DNA of 64,000 bases from NCBI GenBank assembly GCA_937941765.1, contig CALDGQ010000098.1:1-64000 (forward strand), given 5' to 3'. Shown in pieces: positions 1 through 7,769 of this stretch. Position 1 is the stretch's first letter; each line of letters starts with the position of its first letter. This DNA is from an uncultured Saprospiraceae bacterium (GTDB lineage Bacteria > Bacteroidota > Bacteroidia > Chitinophagales > Saprospiraceae). The position numbers were made by a program, and so were the translations under genes. The notes beneath the pieces are model-generated. The model did not search any database, was not told where the DNA came from, and saw only the letters and a program-made list of their open reading frames with translations.

Positions 1-1120
1 ATCCATTTGCGTCGAATCTATTTTTCGTTCTTGTTCAAAAAATAAATATTCCGCAGCTAAAGCAGCGCCTAAAGCACCACCTGAATCGCCCGCAGCAGGT
101 TGAATAAAAATATTTTCAAAAATATTTTCTTCTAGTAATTTTCCATTCGCCACACAGTTTAAAGCGACACCACCAGCGATACATAGATTTTTAGAGTTGG
201 TTAAGCGTTTGGCCTCTTTCGCCATTTTAATAACGACTTCTTCTGTGACCATTTGAATAGCCATTCCTAAATTACAATGGTGCTGTTCTAATTCTTCCGT
301 CGCCTCTCTGCGAGGGAAGCCAAATAGCTTAGTCCATTTTTTATCATAGACCATTCTCAAACCAGTTGCGTAACTAAAATAATCTTGGTTGAGCCAAATG
401 GAACCATCTTCTTTTAAGTCGACTAAAGTCGATTTTATAATTTGTAAAAATTCTTTTACTTGAGGTGAATTGGGATTGCCATACGGCGCTAAGCCCATTA
501 ATTTATATTCTCCAGAATTTACTTTGAATCCTAAAAAATAAGTGAATGCTGAATACAACAATCCCAAAGAATGCGGAAACTTCAATTCTTTTAGAATCTT
601 GATATTGTTTCCTTCTCCCAAACAAATAGAAGCTGTAGCCCACTCTCCTACTCCATCTACTGTCAAAATCGCTGACCGATTATAAGGTGAAGAATAATAT
701 GCACTCGCTGCATGAGACAAATGATGTTCTGGCCAAAGCAATTTTACTTTTTTCTTATCGTATGATTCGACCTTGCTTAGTTCATCATAAATCAATCGTT
801 TGATAAACATTTTTTCTTTCAACCAAACCGGAATTGCAACAATAAAAGAACGGATTCCTTTTGGAGCAAAAGAATAGTAGGTTTCTAATAATCTTTCAAA
901 TTTCAAAAGTGGTTTGTCGTAAAAAACGATTGCATCCAATTTATCAATCGTCAATCCCGAATATTGCAAACAAAACTTCACCGCATTTACTGGGAAAGCA
1001 CTGTCTTGTTTTTTTCTGGTGAAGCGTTCCTCTTGGGCAGCAGCAATCACTTTTCCATCCTGCAAAATCACTGCTGCAGAATCATGGTAAAAAGCGGATA
1101 TTCCAAGAATGTTCTTCATG
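1..1120 (-). CDS. Carbamoyltransferase, NodU/CmcH family (N-terminal part; runs off the window)
   Basis: Translated directly from the minus strand: the reading frame opens with an ATG at 1120 and stays open to the window edge, giving about 373 residues of a family usually 550-600 long. Visible signatures are an N-terminal GISAFYHDSAAVI, an EERFTRKKQD segment, HHLSHAASAYYSSP, TVDGVGEWATA and GGVALNCVANG. All are typical of the Kae1/ASKHA-like domain of O-carbamoyltransferases that move a carbamoyl group from carbamoyl phosphate to a sugar or antibiotic hydroxyl. The C-terminal YrdC-like part lies outside the window. The substrate cannot be told from sequence; in Bacteroidota such genes often sit in polysaccharide or O-antigen loci. 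The 190 bp upstream, before the M20 peptidase gene, are AT-rich and non-coding. Confidence 0.88.
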
Positions 1121-1311
1121 GTTAATGTTGTTTTCTCTTTATAGTTTCTTTTGGAATGAAATTCGGGGGTGGTCGGTTAAATTACCTTGTAAAATTAAAC
1201 ATATTCTAAAAAACTTAAAAAAATTTAAAACATATAGTTTAATTGCATTTGAAGAGGACCAATTTAGTGCCAAATGAGCGCTTTGAGCCTATTAATATAA
1301 TTCTAACTACC

Positions 1312-2781
1312 TTACTTGCAGCTATTTAGGATTAATTGGTAATAAATCTGAATAATCTGCTTATAGCTTTCTTTTGAAATCCTTTCATCAATACCGTGGA
1401 TTCGACTAAGATCATCCTTGACTATTTGAGTGGGTAAAAAACGATAAATGTTATCTGACAACCCTGCAAAATGTCTGGCATCTGTTGCACCAATCATTAA
1501 AGCAGGTGCTACTAAAACATCTGGTTTGATTTGTTTGACACTTCGCTGAATCACTTTATAACCAAAACAATCGGTACTAGAAACTGCAGAAGGATTGTTG
1601 GAAAAATTTTCAACATTTTCAGAAATGATAACGCGATCATCATCGATTGTTTTTTTGACATATGCTTTGACTGATTCGATTGTTTCTTCTGGCAAAATTC
1701 TGAAGTTGATTTTTGCTGATGCTTGTGATGCTAGTACATTTTCTCTGACACCTCCACGGATCATGGTAGTTGCAGTTGTCGTTCTGATCAATGCATTGGT
1801 TGATGGTATCTTAGATAATTTATTTTTAAGTACTCCTTTGAAAAGCCAAAGATTTGAAAAAATGACTTTGTTCAGTAATGTCATTTCAGGTCCGATATGT
1901 TGAAATAATTCAGCAGTAGCACCATTTATTTTGGCTGGAAAAGGATTCGTTTCTAATTTATTGATAGCCTTACTTAACAATCCAATTGCAGTGTTGGTTG
2001 GTGGCATCGAAGAATGTCCTCCGTCTAGATTTACCGTCAATGTCAAAGTTGTGTATCCTTTCTCTGCGATTCCGATGAGTGCCGTTGTTTTATCCAAACC
2101 GGTCATTGGTTTTTCCAAGATCAACATCCCTTCATCCATGATATATTCGAACTCGATTTTTTCACTTCTGAATTTATTGGCAATGGTGACGGCACCTTGT
2201 TTTCCACCAACTTCTTCATCATGACCGAAAGCGAAATAGATGGTTCGTTCAGGAACGAAATCTTTTTGCAACAACATCTCCATGGATTCCAATAAACCGA
2301 AACAAGTGATCTTATCATCCATTGTTCCTCTTCCCCAAATGTATCCATCTTTTTGTTCACCAGAAAATGGTGGCACCGTCCACTTTTCCATCGATGCTTC
2401 ATCTACAGGCACAACATCCAAATGTCCCATTAATAAAATAGGTTTTAAATCAACATTTCGTCCACGTAATTTAAAAATGGTGCTAAACTCATTAATTTGT
2501 ACTGGCTCCATTAAGGAATCGACCATTGGATAATTGGCAACGATAAATTTATTGATGTCTATGAATGCAGCAGTATCAATTGAATTTTCAAATGAAACGG
2601 TTGGAAACTGAACTACTTGTGCTAGTCTTGAGACAGCTGCTTCTGGAACGGCAATCTTTTCTACCTGATCATATTGAGTTTGCTTAGAAGCATAATTGAC
2701 TGTATTGAGAATGAGGATGGCAATGATGATAATCAGTGCGATAAGGAGTAGCCAAAATAGGGATCGTAGCAGTTTTTTCAT
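1312..2781 (-). CDS. Membrane-anchored M20 family metallopeptidase (carboxypeptidase PM20D1/CPS1-like)
   Basis: A 489-residue protein with one N-terminal hydrophobic segment (about residues 8-26) that is either an anchor or an uncleaved signal. The M20 di-zinc site is readable: H120 and D122 in MGHLDVVP, D155 in GRGTMDDK, the catalytic/ligand pair E189-E190 in GHDEEVGG, and later ATDARHFAG and IHGIDERI, which supply the remaining ligands. Length and the GHDEEVGG spacing fit the carboxypeptidase S/PM20D1 subgroup, which cleaves or forms N-acyl amino acids and peptides, rather than ArgE or DapE. It is probably exported and acts on peptides in the periplasm. It stands alone, with over 190 bp on each side. 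The exact substrate is not predictable. Confidence 0.9.
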   Translation of the reverse strand: MKKLLRSLFWLLLIALIIIIAILILNTVNYASKQTQYDQVEKIAVPEAAVSRLAQVVQFPTVSFENSIDTAAFIDINKFIVANYPMVDSLMEPVQINEFSTIFKLRGRNVDLKPILLMGHLDVVPVDEASMEKWTVPPFSGEQKDGYIWGRGTMDDKITCFGLLESMEMLLQKDFVPERTIYFAFGHDEEVGGKQGAVTIANKFRSEKIEFEYIMDEGMLILEKPMTGLDKTTALIGIAEKGYTTLTLTVNLDGGHSSMPPTNTAIGLLSKAINKLETNPFPAKINGATAELFQHIGPEMTLLNKVIFSNLWLFKGVLKNKLSKIPSTNALIRTTTATTMIRGGVRENVLASQASAKINFRILPEETIESVKAYVKKTIDDDRVIISENVENFSNNPSAVSSTDCFGYKVIQRSVKQIKPDVLVAPALMIGATDARHFAGLSDNIYRFLPTQIVKDDLSRIHGIDERISKESYKQIIQIYYQLILNSCK

Positions 2782-3007
2782 TCGTGTAAAATGCAGCGTG
2801 TTGTTTAGTCATGCAATTTTACGCATTTTTTTTGAGGAATGATTATGAAGCTATAAACAGATGCGGTATTTGAATATTCGCTTTAATTAAATTGCTTAAA
2901 ATTATTCAACCAAATAACTTTGCAAAAATTCCTCTCTTTTTGTTTTTAATTACCCAAAGTAATTCGGTAGGATGTCTTTCCATATAAGAATCACTACCAA
3001 ATTTTCC

Positions 3008-3628
3008 TCAAGCAAAACCTAATTTATTTTTCCCCTCTCTTAAGTCTGCAACAGTCCAGTTAGCTGATTCATATTTTTTCATGTAATCAGAAAATTTAGG
3101 GTTTTTTTCTAGGAATGAATTTTTCGAAATGCAATCGCTATTATTTTCCCAAATTGTCATGACCGTTTTCTCATGAATTTCGTCTAGATGATTATTCCCT
3201 GGTTGTTCATAAAACTCATATAAATGATGAAGATATTCATTCAAATTTTGAGAATGAATCACAACTACAGCTGGATCGTGGCAAGCAAAAAATACCTTTC
3301 CTAAAATACCTTTGTCATCAATATCAAGGATCCACGAATTTCCAAGTCCATCACCTCCAAGTTCTATACTGTGTTGAGAAAACTCCTCAAAACCAAAATA
3401 TCCAATTGAATCAAAAAAAATGGGACTAGGACCATGACCAGTCCACCCTTTTGTAATTTTTAGAATTTCGATTAATTCATTTGAAAGTGTTCTGTTTGGA
3501 AAATTTGTTCTTAAACTTTCAATTTGCTGATCGCTTAAACCTTCTTGAAATTCTAAACGATAATCACGATCATCTTCATCCGTAAATGTTTTCTCTTTTA
3601 GAAGATTAATTATTTCGAGATTGGTCAT
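3008..3628 (-). CDS. SMI1/KNR4 (SUKH) family protein
   Basis: About 206 residues. I place the start at the ATG at 3628 (MTNLEIINLLKEK). A longer frame would need a TTG at 3673 and would overlap the upstream gene. The region around residues 25-120 carries the SUKH pattern: LSDQQIESLRTNFPN, ELIEILKITKGW, an IGYFGFEEFSQHS stretch, then GNSWILDID and KVFFACHDPAVVV. SUKH proteins often act as immunity proteins against contact-dependent or polymorphic nuclease toxins, but many free-standing copies have unknown roles. No toxin gene is adjacent here. The upstream neighbour 30 bp away is a secreted protein of unknown function. The family call is good; a function is not assigned. Confidence 0.75.
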   Translation of the reverse strand: MTNLEIINLLKEKTFTDEDDRDYRLEFQEGLSDQQIESLRTNFPNRTLSNELIEILKITKGWTGHGPSPIFFDSIGYFGFEEFSQHSIELGGDGLGNSWILDIDDKGILGKVFFACHDPAVVVIHSQNLNEYLHHLYEFYEQPGNNHLDEIHEKTVMTIWENNSDCISKNSFLEKNPKFSDYMKKYESANWTVADLREGKNKLGFA

Positions 3629-3657
3629 AACATAAATGATTTCATTGGAATTTTGAA

Positions 3658-4479
3658 TCAATTTGCTGCACAATCTATTTTACTCCAATTAGCAACATCT
3701 AAAATCTCATCAGTTTCTTTTGATTTCAAGATTAATAACCTACTTACCTTACCAACCTTTTGCTTTTTCATGACACAAGTTTTAGTGCGCTTATTGTACT
3801 CCATATTCAGAGGTGCATTTTTTAGCTCTACTGTTTTGCCTTCCATATCTTTTATTGAATAAGCAGAAATTGTTTTCTTATAACACATGACATAGCAGTC
3901 TTCTTCGTTCACAGAGAAACAGTTGGGTGACTTTTTACATTTCACATAGCTTCCAGTTTCTCTTAAATTTGAGATTGGGATGAAAGCATCAATTTCTGGA
4001 TTTGAGATTTCAATGCGATCAACTACAAGCTGCTCGGATGTATATTTCCCTAGACTTGTCATTACTTCAAAACATTCATTTCTCTTTTGAAGTCCTGATA
4101 ATTCTAACATGGTTTCGCTGTATTTCATGGTTTTAATCCAAGCATCAGAAAGTAAAGTAACCATTGTTTGTTCCTTTTCAATCCCATCTAATGCTGATTG
4201 AAATCTTTTCATTTTTTTCTTGAAGCTTTTCTTATTTGGATTTCCACTATTTTTTAAATCTTCAATATCCTTTTGGACACCTGCTTTCTTTTCTTCTAGT
4301 TTTGGTTGGAAAGCATTTATCTTAGAAAAATAATGGATTGCAGTCGCCTTTCTCTGGAAACTAACATTTTCTGGTCCCAATAAAATGTGGTCTTTTATTG
4401 TTTGGGAAACGAACACTTGACTATGGATAGATCCAACCAACAAAAGATTAAAGAAGAATAACAAAAATAGTTTATGCAT
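3658..4479 (-). CDS. Secreted protein of unknown function with a charged coiled-coil region
   Basis: A 273-residue protein opening with a clear Sec signal peptide (MHKLFLLFFFNLLLVGS, cleavage probably near IHSQ). Residues about 55-95 are Lys/Glu-rich and likely helical or coiled coil. The rest is mixed, with several cysteines in the second half (CFEV, VKCKKSPNC, EEDCYVMC) that could form disulfides in the periplasm. I do not recognise a family. It lies 63 bp from the dipeptidase gene upstream and 30 bp from the SUKH gene downstream, all on the minus strand, so the three may be transcribed together. Nothing in the sequence indicates a catalytic role. Confidence 0.65.
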   Translation of the reverse strand: MHKLFLLFFFNLLLVGSIHSQVFVSQTIKDHILLGPENVSFQRKATAIHYFSKINAFQPKLEEKKAGVQKDIEDLKNSGNPNKKSFKKKMKRFQSALDGIEKEQTMVTLLSDAWIKTMKYSETMLELSGLQKRNECFEVMTSLGKYTSEQLVVDRIEISNPEIDAFIPISNLRETGSYVKCKKSPNCFSVNEEDCYVMCYKKTISAYSIKDMEGKTVELKNAPLNMEYNKRTKTCVMKKQKVGKVSRLLILKSKETDEILDVANWSKIDCAAN

Positions 4480-4542
4480 TTTATAACAATTTGAATGGAT
4501 CTGATTGGGGAGAATTTTAAAAATAACAAAAAGATTTCAGGA

Positions 4543-5550
4543 TCACCAATTCCTCCGAATAAAATCCAAGGCATTTCCATAACAAAGTTTTTCCAACAAT
4601 ATTTCATTTATCCCTTTCTTCCTGAGTTGATCCAAAATAATTGGATATTTAGACGCATCAATATGTTCCTCAAAGAAAACTGGAATTCTTTCAGGATACA
4701 TTTTTTCCAATCCAGCTCGGAAGAAAAAATCTGCACCAAAAGCCATTTGATTTAACGCAACTTTGTCATCTAGACCATGCAAGAAATGATTTAAGAAATA
4801 ACCAGGTTCTGTGTCGTGGATATAGGCTCTTAAGAAATTCATTCCAATCAATCCTTGGTGTTGGACTAGTCGTTCCACAAATTCGTCAGGAAGATTACGG
4901 ACATGCTTATGTAAAGTTCTGAAATTTGAGTGACTGGCGATAATCGGTACATTCAAGGATTTTTCTTCGATGTAGTCCATGATACCGATTGCGAGATTGT
5001 CGCTTGTATGTGCAAGATCAACTGTGATTTTATGTGCACTCATATATTCCAACAAGGCTTTTCCATCTTCTTTCAAACCAACATTATCACTATAATTTCC
5101 ACCGCCAAAACGATTTTCAGTATGGTGTGTAAAACCGATATACATGATTCTTCCTACTTGATCCAAAATTTCATCTAACCTTTTAAAAGCATTTTCCAAA
5201 GGCTCCTCTTCTTCTGCTAAGACACTTGCATTTTCTATCGCAGGGATGATTCCTATTTTGTTGGACGTGATTATTTCCTCTGCTGCAGATTTCGTGGTTA
5301 CTGCTTGAAATTCTGGCAACTCCAACATTTTCTGATAAGCATCGAATTCTTTTCTTCCGACTTCGACACTTCCTTTTGCTGTAAATGAAAAGACCGCTAG
5401 GACTTGGAGTTTAACATTACCAGCTTTTAGATATGGTAGTGTTACACCGATTCCTTCTTTGTCATGGACGGTGGCATTTGGGTGTGTTGAGAGGTAGTGA
5501 AGCAGGTCGCAGTGAAGGTCTATGATTGGAAGTGAGGTGTTGGATTTCAT
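4543..5550 (-). CDS. Membrane dipeptidase (peptidase M19 family)
   Basis: A 335-residue protein with no signal peptide, close to the usual length of bacterial M19 dipeptidases. The binuclear zinc ligands can be followed: H13 and D15 in IDLHCDLL, the bridging E106 in IPAIENAS, H181 in VDLAHTSDN and H207 in IIASHSNFR, followed by GADFFFRA near the C terminus. The family hydrolyses dipeptides, often tolerating a D-residue at the second position. The likely role is cytoplasmic dipeptide turnover. The start ATG at 5550 lies just 3' of the 98-bp tandem repeat array, so its promoter must lie within or beyond that array. Confidence 0.9.
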   Translation of the reverse strand: MKSNTSLPIIDLHCDLLHYLSTHPNATVHDKEGIGVTLPYLKAGNVKLQVLAVFSFTAKGSVEVGRKEFDAYQKMLELPEFQAVTTKSAAEEIITSNKIGIIPAIENASVLAEEEEPLENAFKRLDEILDQVGRIMYIGFTHHTENRFGGGNYSDNVGLKEDGKALLEYMSAHKITVDLAHTSDNLAIGIMDYIEEKSLNVPIIASHSNFRTLHKHVRNLPDEFVERLVQHQGLIGMNFLRAYIHDTEPGYFLNHFLHGLDDKVALNQMAFGADFFFRAGLEKMYPERIPVFFEEHIDASKYPIILDQLRKKGINEILLEKLCYGNALDFIRRNW

Positions 5551-5576
5551 TTTGTAAAGTTACGAAGGATTTTATG

Positions 5577-5944
5577 TTTCTTAAGGTTTTGAGGATTGAG
5601 AAACTTTTTCTACGATTAAGTTTAAGAATCCTTAGAGGCTTCTCAAACTAGACAAACGTAAGTGGGTTCCCTAGTTTCTTAAGGTTTTGAGGATTGAGAA
5701 ACTTTTTCTACGATTAAGTTTAAGAATCCTTAGAGGCTTCTCATACTAGACAAACGTAAGTGGGTTCCCTAGTTTCTTAAGCCTTTGAGGATTGAGAAAC
5801 TTTTTCTAAGATTAAGTTTAAGAATCCTCAAAGGCTTCTCAAACTAGACAAACGTAAGGGGATTCCCTAGTTTCTTAAGCCTTTGAGGATTGTGAAACTT
5901 TTTCTACGATTAAGTTTAAGAATCCTTAGAGGCTTCTCATACTA
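5577..5944. repeat. Tandem repeat, 98-bp period, 3.75 copies, each unit carrying inverted arms
   Basis: Units start at 5577, 5675, 5773 and 5871 with exactly 98 bp between them; the fourth stops at about 5944 after 74 bp. Each unit begins TTTCTTAAG and carries two arms that are reverse complements of each other. In copy 3 the core arms AAGCCTTTGAGGATT (5779-5793) and AATCCTCAAAGGCTT (5823-5837) match perfectly over 15 bp. The matching can be extended to 31-bp arms with two short mismatched triplets. Copies 1, 2 and 4 have weaker pairing. A spacer ending GGGTTCCCTAG or similar separates hairpins. The array fills the gap between the rmlA terminator and the dipeptidase start. There is no reading frame through it and no CRISPR-like unique spacers. 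Confidence 0.95.
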
Positions 5945-5982
5945 AAAAAGCCTCGTTTGCGTGTTGCAAACAAGGCTTTTTT
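5944..5982 (-). terminator. Rho-independent terminator after rmlA
   Basis: On the minus strand, 35 bp past the rmlA stop, AAAAGCCTTGTTTGC and GCAAACGAGGCTTTT form a stem with one G-T wobble around a five-base loop. A run of T follows. It also has T-rich ends on the other strand, but no plus-strand gene reads into it. Confidence 0.85.
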
Positions 5983-6016
5983 ACGGTCATAGTTCTGAAG
6001 CGGGATGCTTCATCTA

Positions 6017-6895
6017 CTATACAACTGCATTTTTATTTTTCAACAAATTTAGTAGATATTCACCATATCCACTTTTGATAAATTTGACTCCTAATTTTTC
6101 TAATTGTCCATCATCGATGAAACCCATTTCCCAAGCGGTCTCTTCAATACAACCAATCTTTAGACCTTGACGATCTTCGATTACTTCGATGAATTGTCCG
6201 GCTTGAATTAATGACTTATGTGTTCCAGTATCCAACCATGCAACTCCTCTTCCGAGTACACCAACTTTCAATTTTCCATTATTTAAATAATGTTTGTTGA
6301 CATCAGTGATTTCATATTCTCCTCTAGGACTTGGCTTTAGGTTTTTGCAAATTTCCACCACGTTATTGTCGTAAAAATATAGACCTGGGACCGCGTAATT
6401 TGATTTTGGATTTTCTGGTTTTTCTTCGATTGTCAATGCATTGAATTGGTCATCAAATTCTACAACACCATATCTTTCTGGATCTGCAACTTGATAAGCA
6501 AACACTACACCTCCGTCTGGCTTTGATGAATTCTGCATTAGTTCAGCCATACCTCTTCCGTAGAAGATATTATCTCCCAAAATCAAAGCAGCTGAATCGC
6601 CATCGATGAATTTTTCACCTAGAACGAAAGCTTGTGCCAACCCATTTGGTTCGTGTTGAGCGACGTACTGGAAATTGCAACCTAAGTCTTTTCCATCACC
6701 TAATAATTTTTCAAAATTAGGAAGATCTTGTGGTGTTGAGATAATAAGGATATCTCTGATACCAGCAGACATCAAAGTTGACAACGGATAGTAAATCATT
6801 GGCTTGTCATAGACGGGCATCAATTGTTTACTTACTGCGAGTGTGAGTGGATACAAACGTGTTCCTAAACCACCTGCTAAAATAATTCCTTTCAT
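6017..6895 (-). CDS. rmlA: Glucose-1-phosphate thymidylyltransferase
   Basis: A 292-residue protein that is full length for RmlA/RfbA. The nucleotidyltransferase signature [16 protein letters not shown] opens the protein. [18 protein letters not shown] follows, then GDNIFYGRG, the [19 protein letters not shown] segment and the C-terminal [13 protein letters not shown]. It joins dTTP and glucose-1-phosphate to give dTDP-glucose, the first step to dTDP-rhamnose and other deoxysugars used in polysaccharides. rmlB, rmlC and rmlD are not adjacent. The gene instead begins only 20 bp after a single-domain response regulator on the same strand, so it probably shares a transcript with the phosphorelay genes. 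A strong terminator follows. Confidence 0.97.
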   Translation of the reverse strand: MKGIILAGGLGTRLYPLTLAVSKQLMPVYDKPMIYYPLSTLMSAGIRDILIISTPQDLPNFEKLLGDGKDLGCNFQYVAQHEPNGLAQAFVLGEKFIDGDSAALILGDNIFYGRGMAELMQNSSKPDGGVVFAYQVADPERYGVVEFDDQFNALTIEEKPENPKSNYAVPGLYFYDNNVVEICKNLKPSPRGEYEITDVNKHYLNNGKLKVGVLGRGVAWLDTGTHKSLIQAGQFIEVIEDRQGLKIGCIEETAWEMGFIDDGQLEKLGVKFIKSGYGEYLLNLLKNKNAVV

Positions 6896-6915
6896 AGTAT
6901 TAAAATAAAATTTGT

Positions 6916-7293
6916 TTAAGCCGTAACTCTTTTTCTTTGAGTTTCTAATCGATCAATTCGGATAACCAGTTCTGTAGGTTTGAATGGTTTCGCGATGAAA
7001 TCATTGGCGCCATGCTTAAAAGCTTCGTGTATCAAGTCATCATTTTCCAATGCGGAAATCATGATTACAGGTACATTGCTTTTTAAGGTATTTCGAATAT
7101 ATTTTAAAAGTTGAATGCCATTATAGTTGGGCATCATAATGTCAGCAATCACACAATCCGGCATCTCATTTTTGAGAAAAGCTTTCGCTTCAGCACCATC
7201 TTTTACTGTTTCAACTTCGTTGCCTCTTTTGTTCAATCGGAACTTGAGAGAGGTCAGTAGCATCTCTTCGTCTTCGCAAATTAATATTTTCAT
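6916..7293 (-). CDS. Single-domain (CheY-like) response regulator
   Basis: A 125-residue protein that is a receiver domain alone. The acidic pocket is CEDEE near the N terminus, the phospho-acceptor is D51 in [12 protein letters not shown], the conserved Ser/Thr position falls in VIMISA, and the lysine is in FIAKPFKP. There is no output domain, so it must signal by protein-protein contact or pass phosphate on. It lies 116 bp downstream of an Hpt protein gene and 20 bp upstream of rmlA. It is the obvious terminal partner of the adjacent hybrid kinase and Hpt protein, although its target is not visible. Confidence 0.93.
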   Translation of the reverse strand: MKILICEDEEMLLTSLKFRLNKRGNEVETVKDGAEAKAFLKNEMPDCVIADIMMPNYNGIQLLKYIRNTLKSNVPVIMISALENDDLIHEAFKHGANDFIAKPFKPTELVIRIDRLETQRKRVTA

Positions 7294-7409
7294 GTCTTAT
7301 ATCGGTAATTTGCGCTCAATATCTCTATTTATTTAATCAGAGGCAATTAATATGTTAATTTTTTACATATTTAAATTGCAGATAATTAAAGTTTTCTACA
7401 AATACTGTG

Positions 7410-7769
7410 TTACAGCCTATTATATTCAGTTTTCAACTCAGCAATCGCTTTCGGATAAACCTCTTCGATAATACTAACTAAGCTGTCTACATTAGTAGTG
7501 TCGCCGTTTGCTTTAGTGACATTTTCAATTTCGATATTTGCAGCGGACATAGTTTCGTTGCCGATGAAAGCCAAAGTTGATTTCATTTTATGAGCTACTG
7601 ATTTCATTTCTTCCCAATCACCGACTTGTAGTAATTGTCTCATTTTAGTGATTTCAGTAGGTAGTTCTTCAAACAGCATTTCAAGCATGATTTTCTTCAT
7701 ACCGTTGTCACCGTCGGCCATCAAGTTTAGGTAATCTAAATTGACGAATTCAAATGTTTTCACTTCCAT
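7410..7769 (-). CDS. Hpt-domain phosphotransfer protein
   Basis: A 119-residue protein made of a single Hpt four-helix domain. The phospho-accepting histidine is H60 in the motif SVAHKMKSTLAFIGN, with the helix after it matching the usual H-x-x-K-G/S pattern. Its start overlaps the 3' end of the hybrid kinase gene by 20 bp, which points to translational coupling. In a standard phosphorelay it would take phosphate from the kinase's C-terminal receiver and hand it to a separate regulator, here most likely the receiver-only protein encoded next. Confidence 0.92.
   Translation of the reverse strand: MEVKTFEFVNLDYLNLMADGDNGMKKIMLEMLFEELPTEITKMRQLLQVGDWEEMKSVAHKMKSTLAFIGNETMSAANIEIENVTKANGDTTNVDSLVSIIEEVYPKAIAELKTEYNRL

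Noticed and set aside
1595-2533. Plus-strand frames opposite the M20 peptidase
   Set aside because: They lie wholly within a well-supported gene on the other strand and have no recognisable content.
3008-4479. Toxin-immunity pair (SUKH plus secreted protein)
   Set aside because: The secreted neighbour shows no toxin domain, and free-standing SUKH proteins are common.
5577-5944. CRISPR array
   Set aside because: The whole 98-bp unit is repeated, spacers are not unique, and no cas genes are present.
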